Assembly (NCBI GenBank): GCA_022393335.1
Contig: JAJEKB010019347.1
Span: 1-64,000, forward strand
Direction of reading: 5' to 3'
From: Macrotrachela quadricornifera
Taxonomy: Eukaryota; Rotifera; Eurotatoria; Philodinida; Philodinidae
DNA length: 64,000 bases
Part shown: in pieces, positions 24,863-37,579 of the stretch
How positions within the stretch are numbered: the stretch's first letter is position 1
Layout: the number at the start of each line of letters is the position of its first letter
Translations under genes and position numbers: made by a program
The notes under the pieces: model-generated
Databases searched by the model: none
What the model was told of the DNA's origin: nothing
Seen by the model: only the letters and a program-made list of their open reading frames with translations

Positions 24863-25420
24863 TCAAAAACGATTATAAACATCTTTAAATAAAGATGGAT
24901 TTAATATATGTTTATCAACATGAATAGGTACTTGTTCTTCTTCAGCATCGACTTCAGCATCTTGATCATCATATTCATGTTCAGGATCTGGTACTTCAAG
25001 ATTTGTATTAAGAATATGTTGTTTAGCAATAAGACTTAAACATTCAAATGTTCGTGGTTCATAAATAGCAAGATCAGCAAGTATAGCTGGTGATAATTGG
25101 ATATTTTGTCGTTTAAGACTAGCTGTTAATGTATGTTGACGTAAACCATGTTCACGTGCAGCTGCATCAATTCGTGTATCCTGTAATTCAGCTTCAAATA
25201 TTGGTTTAAATTGACGAGTACGTGTTGCAAGACGCCAACGATTTCTCATATAAGGATAAGCAACTTTAAAACATCGACGACGACGACCATCACTTTCAAA
25301 TGTAAATCGAAATGTTTCTAAACGCCACCATTTATTATCTGTTCGTTTGCCTGGTATTGTATCTTTTAGTAACCATTGAGGTGTAGGTAATTTTCGTAAT
25401 AGAGATGTAAGAAATACCAT
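24863..25420 (-). CDS. MRPL20: Mitochondrial large ribosomal subunit protein bL20m
   Basis: 185 residues in a single exon. The start is set at the ATG giving MVFLTSLLRKLP, which matches the known MRPL20 N-terminus; the frame continues 12 codons further up. The L20 core is clear: basic region RRRRCFKVAYPYMRNRWRLA, then DAAAREHGLRQHTLTASL and the very conserved LADLAIYEPRTFECL. The protein binds 23S-type mitochondrial rRNA in the mitoribosome large subunit. Compared with human MRPL20 (149 residues) it has an acidic C-terminal extension of about 40 residues (EHEYDDQDAEVDAEEE). A splice-acceptor-like TTTTTCTAG lies one base before the ATG, as for several genes here. Confidence 0.9.
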   Translation of the reverse strand: MVFLTSLLRKLPTPQWLLKDTIPGKRTDNKWWRLETFRFTFESDGRRRRCFKVAYPYMRNRWRLATRTRQFKPIFEAELQDTRIDAAAREHGLRQHTLTASLKRQNIQLSPAILADLAIYEPRTFECLSLIAKQHILNTNLEVPDPEHEYDDQDAEVDAEEEQVPIHVDKHILNPSLFKDVYNRF

Positions 25421-25918
25421 TCTAGAAAAATATAAAAATGAGAAAATGAAAATCAAACTAAGTTTAAGAAATGGAAGAATCTATTGGATAACTAATGGCG
25501 TATAAGCAATTGATAGTATAGCTAAACTCGAAAGATGACGCACAACTATGATCTTTTCATAAAAATATCAAATGAATGAATGAGAATTTATTCTTTAGGA
25601 CTATGAGACTTTGAGACAAATTTAGATAATGAATACTATTTGTTATTAAAAGATAAACATAACAATAAAAATTTAAAAAACAAATATTCCACTTCAATAG
25701 TCTCTCTCTCTCTCTTCTACTTTTTATACATTCATATTTATCTTATCAAATCAATTTCATTTTATGAATCATTTTCACTCGTTTATTAAAAAAAAAAAAA
25801 GAAAAGCTAGTTTAAAATATAATTTTAAGATCAATATAATAAAAATAACATACAATTGCGAGATTATATTCATTCATGGACGAAAAAATGACTAATAATA
25901 TATCTTGAATAATTACAA
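25421..25918. other. Short intergenic spacer
   Basis: AT-rich, with a (TC)n run near 25701-25715 and an A-tract near 25788. Nothing coding is seen. Confidence 0.45.
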
Positions 25919-27624
25919 TTAAACATTCATAGGAAACGTATCTGGTACATGGTCTTTTTCTGCTTGTGCCCATGCCGGATGTATTTCCAATGGTCTTAAT
26001 GCACGTGTATTTTCAATATGAATGACACAATCAAATTGTGTTGAAAGACTTGCATCAAAATAATGTGATTGTCGTTCAGTACGTGGTCGATAAATAACAC
26101 CAATAGCTCGTTCTAAACGTTTTCGATGTAATTCTGTATGTAATTCTTTTGAAAGTTGAACTGATGGATTATTTGAACGAAATAATAGAAAATATTGACC
26201 ATCATTTGTTAATGTTGAATCTTTTGTTAAAGCTTCATGTAATACAAATTCTACACTTTCATTTAATGATGGACGAACACGTTTAAAATCTGGATCCATA
26301 TCCCAACTATCTGCTGCTGTAACTGTACCAGTATATGTAGTAAAACCAATATTAAATGTATTTCCTATGCCAAATCGTTCACGAACTAATTGACCAATAT
26401 TAACTTCTCGTGCACGTCTTGAATCTGTTTCACGTGCATCACCAACATGTGAATTATGAGCCTAAAAAATTAATAATAATCATATTTGAAATTTTTTATT
26501 TTAAAATAAATTTTACCCAAATCACAGCTTTTGTTTCTGGTCCATTATGTTTAAGTAAATCTTGTAAACAATCACACATATGTGTATCACGAATATTCCA
26601 TGTTATTTCTCCACCTTCAAACATATGTCGATAATATTTTTCAGCTTCACGAACAATTTTAGCATTTTCCGTTGCATAAAAACTTTCTTCTTGTTCGGAA
26701 TCACTCGATTTTCCTTCTGACATTATTTGTGCATGACGTTGTAACATATTTTTTAATACTTCAATTGCTTCTTTTTCACAACCAGCTGATAGTTTTGTTG
26801 CAGCACAATAACCATATTCTTGTTCATCAGAATATCGTTCAAAACATCCATAACTTTTACGAGCTCGTGCTGCTAGATCTAAAATATAAATTAAAATATA
26901 AAAATTGAGAAAAAAAAATTAATTTTTATTTAATAAATCTAACAAACCAGGTTGATTTTTATCCAAATATTTAAGAACTTCTTCACGTGATGCTTGTAAA
27001 CTATATAAATCGATACCAAAAAAACCAGCTTTTTTCTTTTGTTGTCCTAATTTTTCATTGTATGTTCGAAGCCATGTTATAAAATCTACAACAACAGTAT
27101 TTCGCCTAAATATAAAATGATTCATTTTTTAAATATAAAATAAAATACGAGAAAAATACAGACCACATCCATGATGGAAAACGTGTAAATTCTTTTAATG
27201 CATCATCTGCATCTTTAATATTAGATGCAGAAGAAAAGCCTTTTACCCAACGATTTACACGATAAGCTGGTGGCCAATCAGCTTCACAAGCAATGATTGT
27301 AAAACCCTAATTATAGACTTAAAAACAAATGAATATTTTTTGTCAAGAAAAATTTCAATACTTTCTCTTGAATTAATCGTTTTGTTATTTCAGCTCGATG
27401 TGTATAAAAATCTTGTGTACCTAAATTAATTATTATTTTCTTTTAATAAGTTTTTTTCTATATTGAAAAATACCATGTGAAGCTTCACCAATCATTACAA
27501 CACGTGCATCACCGATTGCATTTAAAATTGGATCATAATCCGTTTGTGTATTAGAACGTAAACGCTGTGCACATTGTTGAATTAATTGTAAAGCTTTGGT
27601 ATTCGTTTTTGTTGCTGTTGCCAT
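25919..27624 (-). CDS. Erythromycin-esterase-like hydrolase
   Basis: 471 residues from six exons (27624-27474, 27420-27362, 27306-27164, 27105-26948, 26878-26517, 26461-25919); all GT...AG, phases consistent. The sequence follows the Ere/PF05139 family throughout: G-E-A-S-H-G at residues 46-51 (catalytic Glu/His motif), A-C-E-A-D-W-P at 76-82, the W-M-W-R-N-T and L-D-K-N-Q-P regions, and A-H-N-S-H-V at 292-297. Bacterial members hydrolyse the macrolactone ring of erythromycin, or act on other succinoglycan-like or unknown esters. The substrate in this animal is not known. The family is mainly bacterial and fungal; here the gene has five spliceosomal introns and host-like AT-rich codon use. 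It is therefore a host gene, possibly of horizontal origin and long domesticated. It is divergent to TRAK, about 1.1 kb away. Confidence 0.88.
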
Positions 27625-28763
27625 GAAAGATATTTGAAAAAATGAATGCGTAGAAATCGAGCAAAATTATACCCTTGATGACCTGTCACTACTTTCCATT
27701 AAATTTATTTTTCAATAGGAGTTACCGCTCGAATTTGATTGGCTTTCTAAGTGTTCCCTTTTTTTACGACGAGTAAATAATCTCGTTGATATTGTTTATT
27801 TATAGTTATTTATTTTCTTTTCTCGATTTTCATATATGCTGCATGTCATTTTTTAATGTACCTGATTGATTTAATTTATTTTTAGAAACTTTCTCTTCTA
27901 GATTTTTATTTTATTTTTTTAAATATAAAAATCTAGCAATAATTTACATAATAAATTTATCTCTATTGATTATAATAATTTATTAATTATAATAATTAAC
28001 AAGTATTTCAAGGCCACTCTTTATTTCATTATAGAGCTCAATCAATTAATAAAATGAATGAGACAAACAGAGAGATAACAGTGACTCTTATTTATTGATA
28101 TATAAACATATGCTTATATGATTGCCCTATATACTGATAGAAAAAGAGGCTCACTCCCTGCTGATTGTGTCTAGCTGAAGTATTGCACTAATAAAGAATG
28201 CCTTTTTTTGCTTATAGAATAAATAGTGAAGGACAATAGGGTTTACTCTTTACGTTCAATGACCTGAATCTTGTTGGACACATAGGTCAGTTTAAGTGCT
28301 ATTCGTTTTGTTGAATGAAGCGTATCAAAGAGTGTTATGCATATTATTTTATTCATGTATTTTTATATGAAAGTATTACATATGTGAATAAGATGATGGT
28401 TATATATTAACATATGGAGACAATCATACAAGTAATATAATGATTGCTTTGCTGTACATATGTATGATTAATTCTCTTACTCATTAAACTTGACGAATAG
28501 ACAAGACACATTGACAAAAGAAATATCAATTTCGTTCTTTATACATTCTCTTGTTTGTATATCGAATTTATTCAAGTGTTCTCTCTCTTTTATTTTATAT
28601 TTTAGATGCGACGACGTCGACGTACCTCTTTATTTTTTCTTCATCTTCGCATCCACTTACCCACCTACATATAATTGTTCACTTGTGTATTGTTCCGGTG
28701 GTGTGTGTGTGTGCGTGCGTGCGTTTGTCATCCAATCTTTCTTTACTTACAACCTCAGATTTT
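27625..28763. other. Divergent promoter region between esterase-like gene and TRAK
   Basis: A shared upstream region of two divergent genes. It includes a GT/GC-type simple repeat (28699-28725) and a less AT-rich stretch (about 28610-28800) that probably is the 5' untranslated region of TRAK. No TATA box is assigned. Confidence 0.4.
28699..28725. repeat. GT/CGTG microsatellite
   Basis: A run of GTGTGTGT followed by GCGTGCGTGCGT, in the likely 5' leader of TRAK. Confidence 0.8.
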
Positions 28764-31700
28764 ATGTCCTATGCAACGACGCCAACCAAAGGCCCGTCAA
28801 CAGCCGATATCGAAGTCTTGACGGGTACGTTTATTTTAATTATAATTACCATCATAATAAAAATCAACTGATTTAACTAAGACTAATGATAGATATATAT
28901 CTTAACAATGGATCCTTAATCTTTCTCAAAAGAAAACTTAAATCTGTACTACTTACGTTTATGATATTTTACGTAATAATATGATGCACGTCTTGTCAAT
29001 ATCCATTATATATAACAAGATACAAGGATATTACGCTTCTCTAATAATGTTCAGCAATAGAAAAAAAGAAAATGTTCTATGATATGATCTCGATTAGAAA
29101 TCATTCATAAATGATATTTTTTATTTATGATTGATTAGTTAATCTAGTAATAGATTTACTTCATCATTTAATAAAAATAGCAGAGATGATTTATCAAATA
29201 TGATTACAGTGTAGAAATGATTAAAATGCGAATACATGTTAAAAAAATAAACAGTATAATGTTATTTTTGCTAGTCTACATGATTATTCTCTCATTCAAT
29301 AAAATAATTAATAAATTTTCAGTTGTTTTTTTTCGTGTGAATTTTATATATATGATAGAAACAAATTCAATTTTTGTTTTTTGAATATCATAGAAGAAAA
29401 TTGAATATAGACATTGTGTTTAGATCACTGATGTGTGAAATTTCATACATCAAAAGAAAGTATATAAGAATAATGAGTTGATCATTATTTGTCTGCTCTA
29501 TATAAAAGATGAGTCGATTTCATATATATGTGAATTCACACAAAAAAAAATAATAAGATAATATATGAATTGTCTTGTACTTGTCTTCGATTCTTTTACA
29601 TGTATACATATCATCTAAAGAGTTCATTGAAAATTTTACTACAAAGTTATTGATATCAATAAAAAACTTAACTATCTTTTTATGTATACATTATAGTTGA
29701 AGTTAAATTTCTTACTTCATTAGATACAATGAAAAGGAGATTGTAAAGAAAGACAAACAATTAGAATATTAATAAATAATATTTGAGAAAGTATTTAAAT
29801 AACCGTGAGTATAAAATGACATTCTTACTGACACCTACACCTTCTGACTCATGCATATTCTAATTGTTTGCTTTCCTGTAGCTGTTTTGGTTTATCAAAA
29901 CAATATTTCAGTTTTATCTAGGCAACATTATCAGAATATTAGAATTCGAAATTTGTTTAGATAAATTGAGAATACATCTAAATTTGAACATTAACCATAA
30001 GATAGATATTTTTTTTCTATTCTTTTCTTTTTAATATATGAATGAATATTCATATTGATTTTTAATCTTTCATGATAATTGATATTTAGACATACATACA
30101 CAATCAAATTTGGCAGAAGTTGAAATAGTCAGTCTAGTACAAGAATTAATTCCGCGTTATCGTTTACGTGCTGATACTGATTTTGCTTGTTCAAACGAAG
30201 ATTTTATTCAAACACCACGTATTGACGGTTCAGAATTTGAAGCTTTAACTAATACACAAATCCGTGCTCTTCTCGATTATTACGGTAAATTATGTTATTT
30301 TTATTTGATTTTATTATAAACATTTCTATACACGCTTGTTTTGTTGACTAATCTTTCTTTTTACCTCTTCATGACGTAAGAATGATAAATATTTTAAAAG
30401 TATGACTTATATAAAATAAAATGTGAACGATGAGAATTAATTAGGCGATTGTAATCGATTCAAAAAAATTCTGCGTCTGTTTGTTTGTAATTATAGTATT
30501 TATAATAAAGTGAAGTTGTTTTTGAGTGATTAATGAGTTAATTAGCGTCAATCTTATGTATAATTAAAATTTTGAAAAAAAAATCACTGATTTCAATTAT
30601 ATGTGAATAATGCATAGGGATGTTAAAATATTATAATTAGAAGTTATATTTTTAATAGACTTATTAGAGAATTTCCGAAGTTTTATTGATTGTAACTGTA
30701 TAATACCTTTAAAATGTTAAGCTTCTTTTTATCGTATTAATTTTAAAAATATATAATTTCTGAAAAATTTTTAGCATCATCAAGTAACCGTATAAGTCAA
30801 ATGACAAAGACATATCATGATATAAGTGCTGTAACTCGCATGTTAGAAGAACGCGAGAATGATTTACAAATGGCCGTTACATTAGGTCATACATTACTTG
30901 AAAGTAATGATTCATTACGTAGTCAAGTAACATTACTTGAACAAGATATTGTACAAACAACAGATATGGTTAAACAACTTAAACATGATTTACTTTTTAA
31001 AGAACGACTTATTAGATTTTATAGTGATATGGAAGAAGGAGAATTACAATCAACAGAAACTAAGTAGAAGAAATCATTTTTTTTTTTTCTTAATTTTAAT
31101 TATTAATAAATTTATTTTCTAGTAATTTTGACGTTCGACATTATGAACAAAAAATTCGAAATCTTGAATGTGAAAATCAAGAATTACGTACTGAAGTATA
31201 TTGAAAATTTTTCTTTAAATTTAAGAGAATATTTTTTTTATTGCTTGTATAGACTTTACAATTAAAACTTGATTCAGAAAATTATGAACATCAAGAACAA
31301 TCAATAGTTGATAATTTCGTTAATGCTTTAGGTAAAATAATTAAATAGAATTCGAAGAAAAAACATATTTATTTTTATTTTCAAGCAAATGCAAATGCTG
31401 AAATAGATAATTTACAACAAGAATTAATAAAAAAGAATGATGAAAATATCAAAGAACACGATGAAATTCTCCGTCTTTCATATGAAGTAAAAATTAGTTT
31501 CGTTTTGTTTTTTTAAAAAAATTATTTTATATAGATGCGAGAAATTCGTCGTCGATTAAGTGAATTAAAAAAAGAAAATGAAGAATTAAAAAGTCTTTTA
31601 TTAATCAATGGAAAAAATCGTCATGAATATGAAAAAAAAGTAAAGATTTCTGATTTTTTTTGTTTTACATTGAAAATTTTTTATTTTAAATTAGATTGAA

Positions 31701-33182
31701 GAATTAGAAAAAAATTACAGTGAATGTCTTAATAAACTTCATAAATCTCAAATTGAAGTTAATAATTTACAAGAAAAATTACTTCAAATAAATTCATCAT
31801 CATCATCAATGGATTCATCATCTCATCGTCATACTATATTTTTATCTCCAACTGATTATGCAAATTTTATGGGTATGGAAAATTCTCTTAAATCTGAACT
31901 TGAAGAAATTCTTGAAGATCCAAATCAATTATGTCCATCAACAATTCAAACAGATGAACAAATAACAACAGTTAAAAAATTTTATCGTAGAAGAATTAAA
32001 CGAGATCAAAGTGATACTGATGGAGAATCAATTATGAATGATTCAGCTTTTAGTGATACTGAAAGTTTGAGCAGGTAATTTAAAAATAATGCATGAAAAA
32101 AAAATGTTTTTTTTTTTAATTTGATGCTTGATAACGCTTTTATTTATATCACTTGCTTAGTGTTTCGTCCTGTCCTCATTGCCACCGATGTTCACCTCTA
32201 CCTGTATCTGATTCTAAGTATGCATGTGATAATTTGGTTACATTTTTTCATTATTAGTATTATTATGAATAATTTTTTATTGATAGATCATCAACTATTT
32301 ATCCAATTGAACGTCAAATACCATCTGGAATTTCATCGAGATTGAGACTAGTTAAGAGATTCGAAGGTAAAATCATTAAAAGAATGGTTTTGTTGAAACA
32401 GAAAAGAATTTATTTGTTTTTTTTTTCAATTAGGATCAAATATGTTAAAACGATGGCAAGAATTAGCTAAACCTAGTCTTTCATCATGTCTTCAATCTAT
32501 ACCCGGTGTTTATACACGTGCTGAAATTTTACATGAAGTTAAAGAAGAAGATGAAGAAGAATGTTCTTCAACATCACAAAATGTATTCGAGTTAATATCA
32601 GATAATCAAACATTAATTTCTTCACCGTATGTTTTCTTTTGTTCTTGTTTGGTTTATTTCATAACAAAAACAATTTTCTCTTTTAGAATAACAAATCGAT
32701 TAAATCTTGTTGAGCTATTAACTGAACAAGGATTAACAGCTCGAACAAGTAATTTAATTGTTCCAGATCCTGATGATGATGAAGATTTAATTCCACCACC
32801 ATCATCACCAACACATGGTATTCAACTTCAAACAAATGCACTTCTTCATCAAGTTTTACAACGTTTACTTGGAATGTCATTACGTACATTTGAAACCGTT
32901 ACAACATCACTTACTTCAATAGATGATGATGATATTGATGAAGATGACGAATCTGAACAACAATCACATACGACACCTTCTATAACTCCTCCATCATCAC
33001 CCATATTCGATGGTCTTGCAGCACCAACACCAAACACAGCAATGCGTGCAATAAAATCGAGTACATTTTTACGTGTTTCATCATTAAATCCATTGACAAA
33101 AGCATTTGTTAGTCGTTCATCTGGCGCAATACCATCAATAGTTAATGATATACTTCAAAATCCCTCCACGAACATAAAATGA
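28764..33182 (+). CDS. TRAK: Trafficking kinesin-binding protein (TRAK/Milton)
   Basis: 702 residues from 12 exons: 28764-28824, 30090-30284, 30775-31063, 31123-31195, 31253-31331, 31386-31486, 31535-31639, 31695-32074, 32161-32217, 32287-32366, 32434-32626 and 32687-33182. All phases agree. The HAP1/Milton N-terminal coiled coil is plain (TKTYHDISAVTRMLEERE, TLLESNDSL, HDLLFKERLIRFYSD), followed by more heptads up to about residue 330. The Milton-type motif LKRWQELAKPSL (about 478-489) matches the H-W-Q-Q-L-A-x-P-H-L segment of TRAK1/2. The C-terminus is acidic and Ser/Pro-rich. TRAK proteins link mitochondrial Miro GTPases to kinesin-1 and dynein for mitochondrial transport. The first intron is 1265 bp. 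CTCAG five bases before the ATG resembles a trans-splice acceptor. Confidence 0.9.
28825..30089 (+). other. Intron 1 of TRAK
   Basis: 1265 bp, AT-rich; no nested gene or transposon recognised. Introns in many animal genes are longest at this position, and regulatory elements could lie here. Confidence 0.5.
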
Positions 33183-33558
33183 GAAGAATATATCTTCTCG
33201 TACAGATTAATTAGAGCTTCTTTTCTTTTTTTTTTCTTCTCTTTTGTGTTTATCTATTTTTAATAAAACTGTATATTTATATTAAACTTATGACCTAAAA
33301 TTTTTTTTCCTATTTGATAGTTAGAATATACCTGTGTATTTGTATTGTAGGTTTTCTGAACCACTCTTTCATTTGAAGTCACGGTTTTCTTTACTCTCTT
33401 TTTTTTCTTCTTCTTTCGGTTTATAAGTTTTTACAAAAACGATTTCGTTTGTGTGCGCTTTGTGTATGCGTGCCGTTTCTTTTTTCTTTCTTTTTGATAA
33501 ATAGAAGCAAAAAAATGAGAAGGATTTAAAACTAAAGAATTTATCTATTTTGATTTAG
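33183..33558. other. Spacer TRAK to POLD4
   Basis: 376 bp with the TRAK 3' end (AATAAA near 33261) and a pyrimidine-rich tract leading to an AG directly before the POLD4 ATG. Confidence 0.5.
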
Positions 33559-34084
33559 ATGTCAAAAAATCTAAAACGTCAGAGAAAATTGGAGGATGTA
33601 ATTGGTAATAGTTCAACAAAAAAGAAAAAAGAAAATAAAGATGATATATCAACTACCAATAAGCAAACTATTGTAGATAATTCAAGTAAGTTATTTCAAG
33701 AAAAATGATAATAAAGTCGATGGAATACATATGAGTTTCTTGTAGAACCGACTTCAACTGCAAAAAAGGTCTCTGATAAAGACTTAGAACTGCTTAAACA
33801 GTTTGATCTTAATATGACATTTGGTCCTTGTACTGGTAAATTTTTCTTTAGAATATTTTTCAAGCAATATTCTTTCATATTTCTTTTATAGGCATTCCAC
33901 GTATTGATCGTTATGAACGAGCTTTGCGTCATGACTTAGATCCTCCTATTCGTGTTTTAGAATTAATTAATCTTTATCCGAATGATCCTCAAGTTACATA
34001 CTGGTAAAAAAATAGTATTTTTCTTAGTTTTGACAGAATATATTCTTTTGTTTTTATAGTATTTGGCGTGACTATACATTATAA
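33559..34084 (+). CDS. POLD4: DNA polymerase delta subunit 4 (p12)
   Basis: 117 residues in four exons: 33559-33685, 33746-33835, 33892-34003 and 34060-34084 (introns 60, 56 and 56 bp). The C-terminal half is diagnostic: LLKQFDLNMTFGPCTGIPRIDRYERA, then LDPPIRVLELI, Y-P-N-D-P-Q-V and the terminal C-I-W-R-D-Y-T-L, which parallels the C-L-W-H-E-Y-P-L end of human p12 (107 residues). The Lys-rich N-terminus (KRQRKLEDVI ... STKKKKENK) may hold a PIP-box-like or nuclear-localisation function; K-R-Q-R-K is a clear basic cluster. The subunit stabilises the replicative polymerase and helps PCNA binding. The ATG follows TGATTTAG directly, a candidate spliced-leader acceptor. RMDN starts 116 bp after the stop. 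Confidence 0.92.
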
Positions 34085-34200
34085 ATCAATGTTTTGACAA
34101 TTGTCCGTTGTAGGGCAAAATATTTTTTTTTAAATAATTTTAAAAAAATGTTTTTATTTAATAATTTCGAATAAATTAAATATTTTAGATTATAATAATT

Positions 34201-35380
34201 ATGCGTTCCTTTTCATGGTTACGTTTTCTTCTACTATCACGTCATAGAAATCAAGTATAAAATCAACAATCATACGAATTATATTGTTTTATGAATTATT
34301 AAAACTCTATTTTAATACCTTCTAGCTACGACGTTTCGTTCCATTATTTTATAAAAATATGAAAACTTTTTCAAGACCTCATCTGACTTTAACAGCTTTA
34401 CCATTATGGTTTGTTGTTCGAGCAGCAACTCAAGTTGAAGATATTAAAGAGTCAAATCGACCAAAGAGTTCATAATTGATTTATATATATTTTAATTTTT
34501 AAATTATTTTTATTTCTCTAATAGATCTCGCAACTATTGTTGAACAATTAGATACAATGTTTGATAAGGAAGAATTTCAAAAAGCATATGAATATATTGA
34601 ACAAAATCGAACAAATGAATTATTTCAAAGTCATTATATTCGATGGCGAATAGCTAGGTATGTATGATTTATATAAATTAGTATTTAAAAATCTTATTTA
34701 TATTTAATTTAGAATTTTTTATAAATTTTCATTAGTAACAAAAGATAAACAATTAAAAAAAAAATTAGTTGAAGAAGGTTTTGAACAGGCTAAATTAGCT
34801 CTTAATGAAGGAAATCATATTTATTCTGTTCATAAATGGTATGGAATTTTACTTAATGAAAAAAGTCAATATACAAGTACAGATGAACAAATTCGTAATG
34901 CTTATGAAGTACTTGATCATTTTAATGAAGCCGTTCGATTAAATCCACAAGATGCAACTTGTTATTATCTTCTAGGTTCATGGTTTGTTAAAATATTTTC
35001 TTTTAATTATATTTTTCTTTTGTTTTTTTCTATTGAAAAGGTATTGGGAAGTTGCACAATTATCGGGTTGGAAACGACGAATAGCAAAATTAATTTATGG
35101 TGAATTACCACAAGCAACAGTACATGATGCATTAAAAAAATTTCTATTAGCTGAAGAAATCTCACCTAATTTTTATAGTAAAAATTTATTAATGCTTATT
35201 AAATGTTATATTGAACTTAATTCACGTCCAGCAGCAATGGAATTTGCAAAATTATTATTAAATCGTGAAAGAACAACTCAAGAAGATGAAGAAGTTTATC
35301 AAGAATTACTTAAAATCATTCCAAATATTGAACGTCTTTTACCATATCCACAACAAGGAAGCTTTAGTAAACATGTTTAA
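34201..35380 (+). CDS. RMDN: Regulator of microtubule dynamics protein (RMDN family)
   Basis: 312 residues, exons 34201-34254, 34326-34467, 34525-34657, 34713-34982 and 35041-35380. The second intron uses a weak donor (GTTCAT), chosen because it alone keeps frame. An N-terminal basic/hydrophobic stretch precedes a short linker, then TPR-like helices: EFQKAYEYIEQ, IRWRIARIFYK, HIYSVHKWYGILL, FNEAVRLNPQDATCYYLLGSW, AQLSGWKRRIAKLIYGELP, ISPNFYSKNLLML. The last three blocks are the signature of RMDN1/2/3 (FAM82). Family members associate with microtubules, and RMDN3 (PTPIP51) tethers mitochondria to ER. The N-terminal region (RRFVPLF...) could be a mitochondrial signal, which would favour RMDN1 or RMDN3; I cannot decide between paralogues. 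Confidence 0.88.
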
Positions 35381-35543
35381 ATAATATTTTGTTGCCAAGA
35401 TATATCCTCTCTTTCTTTTTTTCTATAACAACTAACGACATCTAAATAAAGTCTCTATTGATTTACTAATATTTTTTACAATTGATCATCATGAAAGCAA
35501 CGAACAACGGTTGCTAACTAAGTAAATCTCATTTGTTTTTTAG

Positions 35544-37579
35544 ATGTTAGCTAGTTTTTATACTCGTCGTTTGATTATTACTTATTCTCGAGCATATTTA
35601 TCTACTTTACCTTATCCAAAATCTAGTGAAACACAAGCAGCATCTGATGGAACACCAATTAATTATCCCTCAAAACAAACTCATTCAAAAAATGATCAAG
35701 TAGAACCATTTCATCCTAATGATCTTTTAGAAGCTAAACGATTAGAAAAAGTCTCTATAGATAAATATCCTTCTGAATTTTTATCAAAATCCTCAACAAA
35801 TATTGATCTTGTTTATGACAAAAAAGTACCAAATACAATTGTTTTATCTGGTATACCACTTAGTGAAACTGTACCGTCGTTAGTAAAAGAACAAATTAAA
35901 GAAGAAAAACAACAATATCAAGAACAAATACCATCATCACGTTTTTCTGCTTTTCTTCGAAGTATTCGATCAGGTTTACCATTTTTTCCATCAAAAAAAA
36001 CAACAACAACAGTGAATATTGCTACAACACGAGAACATTTTATTCCGGTAGATATTTTTTCTTCTTTCGTCTTTTTTTTGTGATTAATTAATTTTTATTT
36101 TTAGATAACACGTCCTTCATTAATACGTTTATTAGCTAGTGATAAGCAATTACTTGATGAACATGATAATCGTCTTTTATTTCATCAATTATGTGAAGGT
36201 TTTGATAGTGCTGTTATACAACGTTATCATCCAATATTAAATGAATTAAAAAATATATTTAATCCATTAAATCCTGATCATGATTTAAATCATAATTATT
36301 CTATATCAAATCGTGATCGTTTAGATAATGAATATTGGTTATTACAAAAAATTGATGATTTACTTCATCGATCAAATTTTAAAGAATTACCACGAAATAT
36401 TCTTCTTGAAAAATTTATTATTCAAGAAGATTCAACATCAACAAGTATTAATATTAAAATAAATGGTTATGATTATGATGTATTAAAATTTTGGATACTT
36501 GGACATGAACAAATACCATATGTAGAATTATCACGATGGAAAAAAATTTTTAAAACTAATTCATCTATATCAAATGATTATTTTAAACGTGTTATTTTAG
36601 CTGTACGTCTTAAAGGACAAGATCGTTTATATTTGAAAGCTTTTCGAGATATTCCATTACAAAGTCTTCCACAATTATTACCTGTTGGTAAATTACGAAT
36701 AGGACAACATGAACAACGACTTATTTGGTTAACATTTTTTATTGGTACAAGTACAGCCGTTACACATTTAATAACAACAATGGCAAATTTTCATATACCA
36801 GGTTTAATTATTGGTGGAAGTAGTTTAACATTATTTCTTGCATTTTGGTCATTAAGAAGTTCATATAAATCAAAAATAAATTATTTATCAAATATGAATA
36901 GAAATTTATTTTATAAAAATATTGCATCAAATAAACAATTATTAGGGATGATTATTGATCGAGCAGAAGATGAATTAAGTAAAGAAGTGTAAGTAAGATT
37001 TATTACATGATTTTTGTTTTTCTTTTACTATAAAAACAAATGAGACATTGATAATGCAGAGATAATGAGGACGATTATTTTATAACTTTTTCTATTATGC
37101 TTAGAGAGTTCGAAAAATTTCTAATGAAATATTTATTTTATATTTTAGCCTTCTTGTTTATATGATTATTTTATGGAGACAAAAACTTAATGCTGATTTA
37201 ACAGCAAAAATTCTTGAATTAGAAATAGAAAATTGGATTCGTGTGAAAACAAATACCTATATTAATTTTAAAAGTGATCAAGCAATTGAATTTCTTCGTA
37301 AATTAGGTAACTTAATTTCATTTAAAAAAAAACAACAATAAATAATTTTATTTTTTTTATTTAGGTATTCTTTTACCTGAAGATCCATCTAGACCAGGAC
37401 GTTTACAAGTAATTCCATTTAAACAAAGTGTTGGAATTCTTCCCAAAATTTCAAGACCATTAAGTGAAAAAAATGAAGAATGGGATTTAATTGAAGGATA
37501 TGATAAAAAATATTTTGAAGTTGATTGGACAACTGTTCTTAATGAAGATAAAGTTCTTAAAAAAGGTGGATGGTATTGA
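35544..37579 (+). CDS. TMEM143: TMEM143-like mitochondrial membrane protein (DUF3754)
   Basis: 586 residues, exons 35544-36047, 36105-36988, 37149-37306 and 37365-37579. The N-terminus (MLASFYTRRLIITYSRAYLST) looks like a mitochondrial targeting peptide. The body follows the TMEM143/DUF3754 family: REHFIPITRPSLIRLLASD, an early S-N-R-D-R-L-D-N-E-Y-W-L-L block, FWILGHEQIPY, YFKRVILAVRLKG, LYLKAFRDIPLQSLPQLLP. Two transmembrane helices follow (about residues 397-450: IWLTFFIGTSTAVTHLI and IPGLIIGGSSLTLFLAFW), then ASNKQLLGMIIDRAEDE and VENW-like EIENWIRVK. Molecular function is not established for the family. The ATG follows GTTTTTTAG directly. It sits 163 bp after RMDN and 206 bp before CFAP100. 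Confidence 0.87.

Noticed and set aside
28490..28876. Long overlapping plus-strand frames upstream of TRAK
   Set aside because: Only the part from ATG 28764 has the phase that joins TRAK exon 2. The upstream part is low-complexity and probably 5' untranslated.
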